Shown: piece by piece, positions 6,626-11,859 of the stretch | Layout: each line of letters opens with the position of its first letter | Position numbering within the stretch: the stretch's first letter is position 1 | The notes under the pieces: generated by a model | Seen by the model: the letters and a program-made list of their open reading frames with translations, nothing else | What the model was told of the DNA's origin: nothing | Database searches by the model: none | Made by a program: the position numbers and the translations under genes | Assembly (NCBI GenBank): GCA_030597435.1 | Contig: JAUVRV010000033.1 | Span: 1 to 12,618 of the forward strand | From: Gemmatimonadales bacterium | Lineage (GTDB): Bacteria > Gemmatimonadota > Gemmatimonadetes > Gemmatimonadales > GWC2-71-9 | Direction: 5' to 3' | DNA length: 12,618 nt

Positions 6626-7084
6626 ATGCATAAAACACGTCTAGTAGCCTTCTTCGCTGTGGTGGGAGTCGTGGCCATTCTGGTAGCGTGTGGCGGTTCG
6701 ACTTCCGAGGGCGGCGACCAAGCGTCAGCTCCACAACAGAGCATAGAAACGGGACCGCCACTCGAATTCGATCTACCGCGCAGCTACATCCCGTCACCCG
6801 GGCTGTGCCGCATATACTATCCGCGCCGTCCTGCTGAGAGCGATTACTTGCTGGCACAAGGCTGCGATAACATCGAAAACGCCGTCCAGCTGGGAGGAGT
6901 CGTGCTCTATCGGCCTAGGGATGGCAGTCGCAACGTCCACATCTGCTACATGAGCCGTGCCGAACAGGGTGTCGTTGACGGCATCGACGTGGTGAGCGTG
7001 GATAAGCTCAGAGTTGTCAGGGTGATTCTGCCGCGCATTAGGAGGACCGCTGACAATACCCAGAAGTGCACCTGGAATCCATAA
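6626..7084 (+). CDS. small lipoprotein with CRIYYPRRP motif, function unknown
   Basis: A 152-residue exported lipoprotein. Lys3 and Arg5 precede a hydrophobic segment and the lipobox LVAC, with Cys22 as lipidation site; a Gly/Ser/Thr-rich linker follows. The mature part contains DLPRSYIPSPGLCRIYYPRR (about 50-69). This resembles the 'P-P-G-x-C-R-[IV]-W-[YF]-P-G-x-P' stretch found in a group of uncharacterised acidobacterial and proteobacterial exported proteins, here with Tyr and Arg replacing Trp and Gly. Cys residues recur in the mature part (LCRI, QGCDN, HICYM, QKCTW), four in all, so disulphides are possible in the periplasm. AGGAGGG at 6616-6622 is a strong but close ribosome binding site. 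The gene ends before a hairpin shared with the convergent methyltransferase gene. No function can be assigned. Confidence 0.72.
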   Translation: MHKTRLVAFFAVVGVVAILVACGGSTSEGGDQASAPQQSIETGPPLEFDLPRSYIPSPGLCRIYYPRRPAESDYLLAQGCDNIENAVQLGGVVLYRPRDGSRNVHICYMSRAEQGVVDGIDVVSVDKLRVVRVILPRIRRTADNTQKCTWNP

Positions 7085-7111
7085 CCACTGATTTCGCAGT
7101 AGGGTCGTGAC

Positions 7112-7150
7112 ATCACCCCGGCATCAGTTCAGTTGCGATGTCGGGGTGAT
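7112..7150 (+). terminator. hairpin terminator between convergent genes
   Basis: ATCACCCCGGCAT (7112-7124) pairs with ATGTCGGGGTGAT (7138-7150) as a 13-bp stem with a 13-nt loop. One pair is G.U in plus-strand RNA and becomes a C-A mismatch in minus-strand RNA, so the plus direction is slightly favoured. The bases after it on the plus strand (TCATTTCAC) are only moderately T-rich. It lies 27 nt after the lipoprotein stop and just before the methyltransferase stop, so it can serve both genes. Confidence 0.6.
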
Positions 7151-7155
7151 TCATT

Positions 7156-7770
7156 TCACGTGGGACGTGCCTCGATCACGTGGAACACGCCAAAGACCTT
7201 TCTCCGAGCGGACGTGAGCTTCAACCCGGCTTGTGCGACATAGTCCTGGGGCTCCCTATTCCACACGCAGCCTAACGCCGATTCATGCCACTCCGCCCAC
7301 TTGTCTTGCACTCGCGCCAGCGTGCCACGGCCGCTTCTACCGTGCTCGAGTAGCAGCACACGCCCGTCCGGCCGACATACCCGCGCCATCTCCTTCAGTG
7401 CCCGTACGGGTTCGCTGTAAGTGCAGAGACAAAGAGTGTCTACAACCGTGTCAAACACACCGTTGGCAAATCCGAGGCTGTGGGTATCCATCTGGGCCCA
7501 TCGAGCTGCGACACCCACTCTACCGTTTCTCTTGCGTGCCTGTTGCATCATACCGCGGCTGATGTCTACACCAGTCACGACGCAGTCGGGCGAATAGCCA
7601 GGCAGACTGTTACCCGTTCCAACACCCACCTCCAACACCTTGCCCCTGGCCGACCGCAGCAACCCGCGACGCATGCGTTTGATGCCGAACAGCAACTCCA
7701 AGAATCCCTCGGCCCAATCATATGAAGGGGCAAAGGCATCGTACTTCTCGCGTACCTCTCTAGGGTCCAC
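7156..7770 (-). CDS. class I SAM-dependent methyltransferase (UbiE/METTL7-like)
   Basis: A 204-residue Rossmann-fold methyltransferase. YDAFAPSYDW (10-19) is the N-terminal cap helix seen in UbiE-like enzymes. VLEVGVGTGNSLPGY (45-59) is the SAM-binding motif I, VTGVDIS (66-72) carries the acidic residue expected to hold the ribose (Asp69), and FDTVVDTLCLCTYSEP is the motif IV region. EMARVCRPDGRVLLLEHGRS followed by the tail GCVWNREP and AQAGL resembles the METTL7/TMT1-like branch, which includes thiol methyltransferases. GTG 7770 is preferred to the TTG at 7776 because AGGGAG sits 7 nt before GTG but only 1 nt before TTG. The gene starts 12 nt after the decarboxylase stop, so the two are co-transcribed and likely coupled. 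The acceptor is unknown; an amine produced by the decarboxylase is a reasonable but untested idea. Confidence 0.85.
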   Translation of the reverse strand: MDPREVREKYDAFAPSYDWAEGFLELLFGIKRMRRGLLRSARGKVLEVGVGTGNSLPGYSPDCVVTGVDISRGMMQQARKRNGRVGVAARWAQMDTHSLGFANGVFDTVVDTLCLCTYSEPVRALKEMARVCRPDGRVLLLEHGRSGRGTLARVQDKWAEWHESALGCVWNREPQDYVAQAGLKLTSARRKVFGVFHVIEARPT

Positions 7771-7782
7771 CGGCAATCTCCC

Positions 7783-9270
7783 TCACGATGTGGCGCACAC
7801 CTCGCGGCACTTCTCTTGCAGTAGTTGCCAGGCATTCACGATGTGCTTCTCCTCCGTACGAAGGTGTGACACCACGAGTCGGAGTATCGTGCATCCGTTC
7901 AGCTTGGTTTGCGTGATAAACATACGGCCGGATGCGTTCACGGCAGTCATTAGTCTGTCATTGAGACCGTTGAGCGTCTCCTCGTCGTCGACGCCAGCGG
8001 GATGGGCCCTGAAACAAACGGTCGTCAACGGCACCGGAGCCATACGCTCAAAGCTAGGATGCCGATCTATCCAGTCAGTGAACATACCGGCCAAACGGAA
8101 ATGCTCGCTGATTCTCCTTGCCAATCCCTCGGCGCCGAAATATCGCAACACAAACCACAGCTTCAAAGCGCGGAACCTTCGCCCCAAGGCAACACCGTAC
8201 TCCATATAGTTCTCGACGTTCGCATCGTGCACGCTGCGCAGGTACTCAGGGACCAGGCTGAAGGCCCGTTTCAACACATCCGGCTTACGGGTGTAAAAAG
8301 CACTCAGATCGATCGGTACGAACATCCACTTGTGGGGATTCGCTACTATCGAGTCCGCACCATCACAACCATCCAGTACGTAGCGACGTTCCGGATCGAG
8401 TGCCGCGATACCGCCGTGCGCGGCGTCGACATGGAGCCAGAGGTCTTCACGTTCACAGATCTTGGCGATCTCCGGCACGGGGTCGAGCGCCGTAGTAGAT
8501 GTCGTTCCAACCGTGGCAACCACACAGAACGGCAACCAACCGTCTTTGCGATCTTCCGCAATCGCCCGCTCCAACAAATCGGGTCGCATGCGATAGGACT
8601 CGTCCAGCGGGATCTTGCGAATCCCCTTCAAGCCGATCCCGCACGTGAGTGCACCCTTGTCGATCGACATGTGGGCCTGCTCCGACGCGTAGAGACGTAA
8701 CCGGGGGACGTCTGCCCTCCCCGCAAGTCCCTCTTCCCGAACATTCAAACCCGCAATTTGTTCCCTGGCGGCTGCAATCGCCTGCATGCTCGCCGTTGAC
8801 GCCGTGTCATAGATGATGCCCCACATATCTCGAGGGAGACCAAGCAGATCGCGCAGCCAGCCCAACGTTACCTGTTCCAACTCGGTACCTGCTGGACATG
8901 ACTGCCAGGTCATGCAGTTCACGTTGTACGCCGCACTCAACATCTCACCCAGGATACCCGGGCTGGAACCACTCGAGTTGAAGTAGGCGAAGTTCGCCGG
9001 GTGGTTCCAATGAGTCATGGACGGCATGATCAGGCGATCTACGTCGGCCAGAATGTCACTCATACTCTCGCCTGACCGCGGTGCTGCTGTCGGCAGCTTG
9101 TCACGCAGTTCCCCCGGCTGCATCCCAGTGGTTACCGGCACGTCATCGATTCGCTCGAGGAAGTCCGCGATCCAGTCGACGAGCTGGTGGCCGTGCTGGC
9201 GGAACTCGGCGGGAGGCATGTCGCCGAGGAGTTCCTTTGGAGGTGTCGTCTGTTTCATAGCATTCGGCAT
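7783..9270 (-). CDS. group II PLP-dependent (aromatic) amino-acid decarboxylase
   Basis: A 495-residue fold-type I PLP decarboxylase of the DOPA/tryptophan decarboxylase group, full length. It opens with the family's dimer-swapped helices (EFRQHGHQLVDWIADFLERI, 22-41) and THWNHPANFAYF (86-97). TAS (156-158) should bind the PLP phosphate. His200 in SEQAH stacks on the ring, Asp282 in HVDAAH contacts the pyridine nitrogen, and Lys314 in NPHKW forms the Schiff base. Tyr343 in PEYLRSV is the loop tyrosine needed for decarboxylation; aldehyde-forming relatives replace it or the His. Both are present, so a genuine decarboxylase is predicted. Several pocket residues differ from animal DDC, so the substrate is uncertain. 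GGAGGGGAGGG precedes the ATG by 4 nt. The gene sits after a terminator and before the coupled methyltransferase. Confidence 0.92.
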   Translation of the reverse strand: MPNAMKQTTPPKELLGDMPPAEFRQHGHQLVDWIADFLERIDDVPVTTGMQPGELRDKLPTAAPRSGESMSDILADVDRLIMPSMTHWNHPANFAYFNSSGSSPGILGEMLSAAYNVNCMTWQSCPAGTELEQVTLGWLRDLLGLPRDMWGIIYDTASTASMQAIAAAREQIAGLNVREEGLAGRADVPRLRLYASEQAHMSIDKGALTCGIGLKGIRKIPLDESYRMRPDLLERAIAEDRKDGWLPFCVVATVGTTSTTALDPVPEIAKICEREDLWLHVDAAHGGIAALDPERRYVLDGCDGADSIVANPHKWMFVPIDLSAFYTRKPDVLKRAFSLVPEYLRSVHDANVENYMEYGVALGRRFRALKLWFVLRYFGAEGLARRISEHFRLAGMFTDWIDRHPSFERMAPVPLTTVCFRAHPAGVDDEETLNGLNDRLMTAVNASGRMFITQTKLNGCTILRLVVSHLRTEEKHIVNAWQLLQEKCREVCATS

Positions 9271-9275
9271 CGTTC

Positions 9276-9306
9276 CCTCCCCTCCGTGACAGATTAGGAG
9301 GGAAGG
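9276..9306 (-). promoter_or_regulatory. hairpin that could mask the decarboxylase ribosome binding site
   Basis: In minus-strand RNA, CCUUCCCUCC (9306-9297) can pair with GGAGGGGAGG (9285-9276), giving ten pairs, one of them G.U, around an 11-nt loop. The paired GGAGGGG is the Shine-Dalgarno sequence of the decarboxylase. The pyrimidine arm comes from the polypurine repeat element (opposite strand). Pairing is seen in sequence; regulation is inference. Confidence 0.4.
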
Positions 9307-9326
9307 AGGGGAAGAAGGGGAAGGAG
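9291..9326 (+). repeat. polypurine repeat element, copy 2
   Basis: A purine-only tract after the first bases, starting AGATTAGGAGGG and ending GGGGAAGGAG as in copy 1 at 84-120. It contains a 15-nt mirror repeat (AGGGGAAGAAGGGGA) of the kind that can favour triplex DNA. Here the pyrimidine strand is the sense strand of the downstream decarboxylase, opposite to copy 1. Confidence 0.6.
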
Positions 9327-9328
9327 AA

Positions 9329-9359
9329 AACCCCGCGCTACTTAATGTAACGCGGGGTT
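9329..9359 (-). terminator. intrinsic terminator after the DUF4097 gene
   Basis: AACCCCGCG (9329-9337) and CGCGGGGTT (9351-9359) form a perfect 9-bp GC-rich stem, extended past a 1x1 mismatch by TAC/GTA around a 5-nt loop. Reading leftward, the stem is followed by the run TTTTCTCCTTCC (the first two T's are its 3' arm), a good terminator for leftward transcription. It lies 94 bases after the DUF4097 stop and should separate the sigma operon from the decarboxylase operon, or act as an attenuator for the latter. Confidence 0.78.
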
Positions 9360-9394
9360 ATGGTTAAGCTCGCGGGGCACATCTGGGATGTCAC
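9338..9394 (-). other. 18-codon leader ORF ending inside the terminator hairpin
   Basis: Minus-strand GTG at 9394, preceded by AAAGGGG with a 4-nt gap, opens MTSQMCPASLTITPRYIK and stops with TAG at 9340-9338, exactly at the loop edge of the terminator. An in-frame ATG lies at codon 5. A ribosome on its last codons would cover the ascending arm of the hairpin. No run of regulatory codons is present (only one Tyr), and an ORF this short can arise by chance. Confidence 0.2.
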
Positions 9395-9444
9395 CGTTCC
9401 CCTTTCCCCTTTCCCCAGCCGGAAATCCAAGCTCGGCCCAGATG
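9380..9444 (-). repeat. long inverted repeat enclosing three GGGG tracts
   Basis: CATCTGGG (9380-9387) and CCCAGATG (9437-9444) are a perfect 8-bp inverted pair around a 49-nt interior. On the minus strand the interior holds GGGGAAAGGGGAAAGGGG. AAGCTCG also occurs twice in direct orientation (9366-9372, 9429-9435). The region lies between the DUF4097 stop and its terminator. Confidence 0.5.
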
Positions 9445-9452
9445 CCGTTGTC

Positions 9453-10301
9453 CTACCTCCGCCTCATCATGATGTCCCCATCAAACGTCTCGGCCACCAA
9501 CTCGGCGCTACCATCACCGAGGGTGAACTCCATACGTCTGCCCCGAGGCCAGGACGGAAACGTGATGGTGAAGTTGGAGGAGAAGTCACCGTCGTACATA
9601 GCGAGGCGCACCCGCGCACCAGATTCCTCGGGGATGTGCATTGTGATGTCGCCGTCATGCGTAACCAACGAATAACTGCCGCTGGAGGCAAGCACTCCGT
9701 CGAACGTAATATCTCCATCGACATTGTTGACCCTGACGGAGGTTGCTTCGATCTCCCACAACTCTATGGTACCATCCGTCGCTTCGATCTCGATGTCACC
9801 TGAAGCCCCCTCTACCGTGATGTCACCGTCCGAGGATTCCAGACGGATCCGACCGCCCACGCCCTCCGCTATGATACTCCCATCACTCGTGTAAGCCGTC
9901 ACTCTACCCGATCCTCCCCGAATGATTATGTCACCATCGCTCGCCCGCACGTTCACTTCGCCACGGGTTCCATCGACTGTGATATCTCCATCGGAGGACC
10001 GCAGATCGAGGGCCATCGATGCCGGTACCGTCAACAAGTAGTCGACGTCATCGTAGTCGTCATCCCAACTCCTCACACCGAGTCTCACAGCGGACGATGT
10101 CTGCTCGATGACAAAGCCACCTCTGTAGATGTTATCCGCTCTCACCCTGATCTCGTTGCGGTCCCAGGTCCGCACGACGATGTAGCCACTGCTGTTGCGC
10201 AGCTCCAGCCTCAGGTCGGGATCCACCGCAAAGGTGGTATCCGTGCTCTGCGGCAGTGCTGTCGCCATCAGCGCGCCGGTAAGAATGTTCAACAACATCA
10301 T
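9453..10301 (-). CDS. exported DUF4097 beta-solenoid protein
   Basis: A 282-residue protein with a short hydrophobic N-terminus (LLNILTGALMATA, residues 3-15) that looks like a signal peptide, although it has no Arg or Lys before the core. The body is the DUF4097 repeat. D-G-[DST]-[IF] turns begin at about residues 104, 122, 140, 158, 176, 195, 216 and 237, with two more variants at 263 and 274. The spacing is 18 residues for the first five, so a right-handed beta-helix with Asp-Gly turns is expected. Members are called putative adhesins and occur with sigma factors and anti-sigma factors; their role is not established. GGAGGAGG ends 5 nt before the first of two ATGs, and an in-frame TAG immediately upstream excludes a longer start. 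It lies 107 nt downstream of the anti-sigma gene and is probably its co-transcribed target. Confidence 0.85.
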   Translation of the reverse strand: MMLLNILTGALMATALPQSTDTTFAVDPDLRLELRNSSGYIVVRTWDRNEIRVRADNIYRGGFVIEQTSSAVRLGVRSWDDDYDDVDYLLTVPASMALDLRSSDGDITVDGTRGEVNVRASDGDIIIRGGSGRVTAYTSDGSIIAEGVGGRIRLESSDGDITVEGASGDIEIEATDGTIELWEIEATSVRVNNVDGDITFDGVLASSGSYSLVTHDGDITMHIPEESGARVRLAMYDGDFSSNFTITFPSWPRGRRMEFTLGDGSAELVAETFDGDIMMRRR

Positions 10302-10370
10302 CTATTCCTCCTCCAGTATCCTGCAATCATTTCCTCACACCCTATTAGGTCCGCTTCCGTGCTTGTCCGT

Positions 10371-10384
10371 GGCCGTTTGCGGCC
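10371..10384 (-). other. small GC hairpin between anti-sigma and DUF4097 genes
   Basis: GGCCG-TTTG-CGGCC is a 5-bp stem with a 4-nt loop in the 107-nt spacer. No T-run follows in the leftward direction. It could act as a processing or partial attenuation site that sets relative expression of the two genes. Weak. Confidence 0.25.
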
Positions 10385-10408
10385 GTCATCCGTGCAAGAT
10401 CCGCGTCG

Positions 10409-11092
10409 TTAACTACTGACCTCTACGTTCCTCGCGGCCTGCCTCAACACGTTCAGCTTCTTCTTCATCATCCCGGTGTAGTGGTCAGCGAGAAAATGGC
10501 TGGCCGGATCTCGTGCCAACGCCTCTTGTGCTTCCGTCAACGCCCTGTCGATGATTGCCAGTTGCTGCCGCAGGACCCTCACCGTCGTGCTATCCAAGGT
10601 TCCATTCTCCTGCAGCAGCACCCGCTCCAAATCAGAAATGGCCGGACCGTACTTTTGGGCTACCGCGATTGTGGCCATAACCGTTGCGCCCGCATCGGGC
10701 GCCGAGATATCGATGACGGCAGCCATCTGACTCTCGGGCGCGGTCAGTCGAGCCAGAGACCACCCGCCGGCACCCACTACCGCCAGTGCGATGGCAGCAG
10801 CCAACGACTGAGGAATGGAGAGCGCGAAGTGTTTTGGCGACCGACGCCGTGCATCTAGCTTGACCACACCGCTCGGCGTATCACCGATGACCGCCGCTAT
10901 CTGAGGCCACACATCGTTCGCCGGTTCCCGACCCTCAAAGTCAGCCGCCCAGGTGACCACACCTCTCAGTTGCTGCAGCGCAGTACGGCATTCATCACAC
11001 GACTCCACGTGCCGCTCGAGGTCAGTGCGCTTATCGGCAGTCAACTCACCGTCGAGGTAAGCTGAGAGCTGCGCAGTCCACTTATCGTTCAT
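10409..11092 (-). CDS. zinc-finger (ZAS) transmembrane anti-sigma factor
   Basis: A 227-residue anti-sigma factor. The cytoplasmic N-domain WTAQLSAYLDGELTADKR (5-22) followed by ERHVESCDEC (26-35) is the zf-HC2/ZAS signature: His28-x3-Cys32-x2-Cys35 should bind zinc and hold the sigma factor. One TM segment lies at about 91-111 (SLAAAIALAVVGAGGWSLARL). The rest is periplasmic and mostly helical, including QQLAIIDRALTEAQEALARD, a stretch common in acidobacterial anti-sigma factors. ATG 11092 is chosen because GAGGAG lies 7 nt upstream and overlaps the sigma stop codon. The GTG at 11107 would overlap that stop as GTGA but lacks a ribosome binding site. It is expected to sequester the ECF factor encoded just upstream until an envelope signal releases it. 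Confidence 0.88.
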   Translation of the reverse strand: MNDKWTAQLSAYLDGELTADKRTDLERHVESCDECRTALQQLRGVVTWAADFEGREPANDVWPQIAAVIGDTPSGVVKLDARRRSPKHFALSIPQSLAAAIALAVVGAGGWSLARLTAPESQMAAVIDISAPDAGATVMATIAVAQKYGPAISDLERVLLQENGTLDSTTVRVLRQQLAIIDRALTEAQEALARDPASHFLADHYTGMMKKKLNVLRQAARNVEVSS

Positions 11093-11103
11093 CGTCCGTC
11101 TCC

Positions 11104-11658
11104 TCACGCTGCGAAGAACGACCGCATGGCCATTCGTGCATGGTGCAGCTGGGATCGCGAGGTGCCCACCGAGATAGTCAGCACTTGGGCAATCTCCTCA
11201 TGTTTGTACCCCTCCAGGTCATGCAGCACAAAAACCTGTCGTGCCCGTTCCGGAAGCCGGTCCACCGCGGCCTCGATGTCGATGCTGAGGCCAGGTGAAA
11301 CGGGGCTCGCCGACATGTCGGCCACCTCCAGCAGCGAACCCGACCCCCGTTTCTCGTCCTTCCGGTACCGCTCTCGTTGCCGCAGGATCACGTTGGTGGC
11401 CAACCGGTGGAGCCAGGTGCCGAACGCCGCTTGGCCACGGAATGTGTCGAGCTTCTCCCAGACCCGGATGAAGACATCCTGCAACACGTCATCCACGTCA
11501 TCGCGGGAGAGCAGCCAGCGAGCCAGGCTGTTCACCCGGGGCGTATGGCGACGGTACAGCCGCTCGAACGCCTGGGTGTCGCCATTCACCGCCAAATCGA
11601 CGTCAATCGCGTCGGCTTGGGCCGGGGTCTGCTCGAGTTCTCTGGCCAGACTCGTCAC
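11104..11658 (-). CDS. ECF-type RNA polymerase sigma factor
   Basis: A 184-residue sigma-70 family protein of the ECF group. It contains only regions 2 and 4. Region 2 is FERLYRRHTPRVNSLARWLL (31-50) with DDVDDVLQDVFIRVWEKL (53-70) and FGTWLHRLATNVILRQRERY (79-98), which contact core polymerase and the -10 element. Region 4 is AVDRLPERARQVFVLHDLEG (130-149) and HEEIAQVLTISVGTSRSQLH (152-171), the helix-turn-helix for the -35. A Ser/Gly-rich linker joins them. The start is GTG with GGAG four bases upstream, so translation may be modest. It leads the sigma/anti-sigma/DUF4097 operon, and such factors usually activate their own promoter, here somewhere in 11659-11760. The target regulon is unknown. 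Confidence 0.93.
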   Translation of the reverse strand: MTSLARELEQTPAQADAIDVDLAVNGDTQAFERLYRRHTPRVNSLARWLLSRDDVDDVLQDVFIRVWEKLDTFRGQAAFGTWLHRLATNVILRQRERYRKDEKRGSGSLLEVADMSASPVSPGLSIDIEAAVDRLPERARQVFVLHDLEGYKHEEIAQVLTISVGTSRSQLHHARMAMRSFFAA

Positions 11659-11673
11659 TCCACTCCGGGCCTC

Positions 11674-11687
11674 GTGTCACGTGGCAC
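11674..11687. promoter_or_regulatory. 14-bp near-palindrome upstream of the sigma gene
   Basis: GTGTCACGTGGCAC is self-complementary at 12 of 14 positions with a CACGTG centre. It lies 16 bp before the sigma start, where it would be in the leader or over the transcription start. It could be an operator; no regulator can be named. Confidence 0.3.
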
Positions 11688-11757
11688 AGAGTTAGATACG
11701 GGGGGGAGGCTAAACGCTGAAGAGAAAGATAGGGGGAGCGGGAGATGTACGATGTAT

Positions 11758-11841
11758 GATTGACGATCTCAGATTTGCGATTTGGAGCCGGATCGGTGGT
11801 CAATTGCAAATCGCGCATCCCAAAGCGTCAATCGCAAATCT
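11758..11841 (+). repeat. dispersed intergenic repeat, copy 3 (palindromic)
   Basis: The largest copy. AGATTTGCGATT (11771-11782) and AATCGCAAATCT (11830-11841) are a perfect 12-bp inverted pair. Nested pairs GCGATTTG/CAAATCGC (11777-11784, 11807-11814) and GATTGACG/CGTCAATC (11758-11765, 11826-11833) add to it. It lies between the sdhB stop and the sigma operon. The core is shared with the copies at 5577 and 6059. Confidence 0.65.
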
Positions 11842-11859
11842 CGCGCTGCGGGCTTCCTC

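Noticed and set aside
7640..8209. 189-codon plus-strand open frame across the decarboxylase/methyltransferase junction
   Set aside because: Antisense to two well-supported genes; the translation is Ser/Arg-rich with no recognisable pattern.
8002..8700. 232-codon plus-strand open frame within the decarboxylase gene
   Set aside because: Antisense shadow: it covers the catalytic core of the decarboxylase, whose motifs are intact on the minus strand.
9472..10000. Recurring ATGTCACCATC-like words suggesting a DNA repeat array
   Set aside because: They encode the D-G-D-I turns of the DUF4097 solenoid at 18-residue steps, so the DNA periodicity is explained by the protein; no CRISPR-like spacers exist.
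11698..11750. G-rich tract before the sigma gene as a third polypurine element copy
   Set aside because: It lacks AGATTAGGAGG and the GGGGAAGGAG ending and contains several pyrimidines; resemblance is compositional only.
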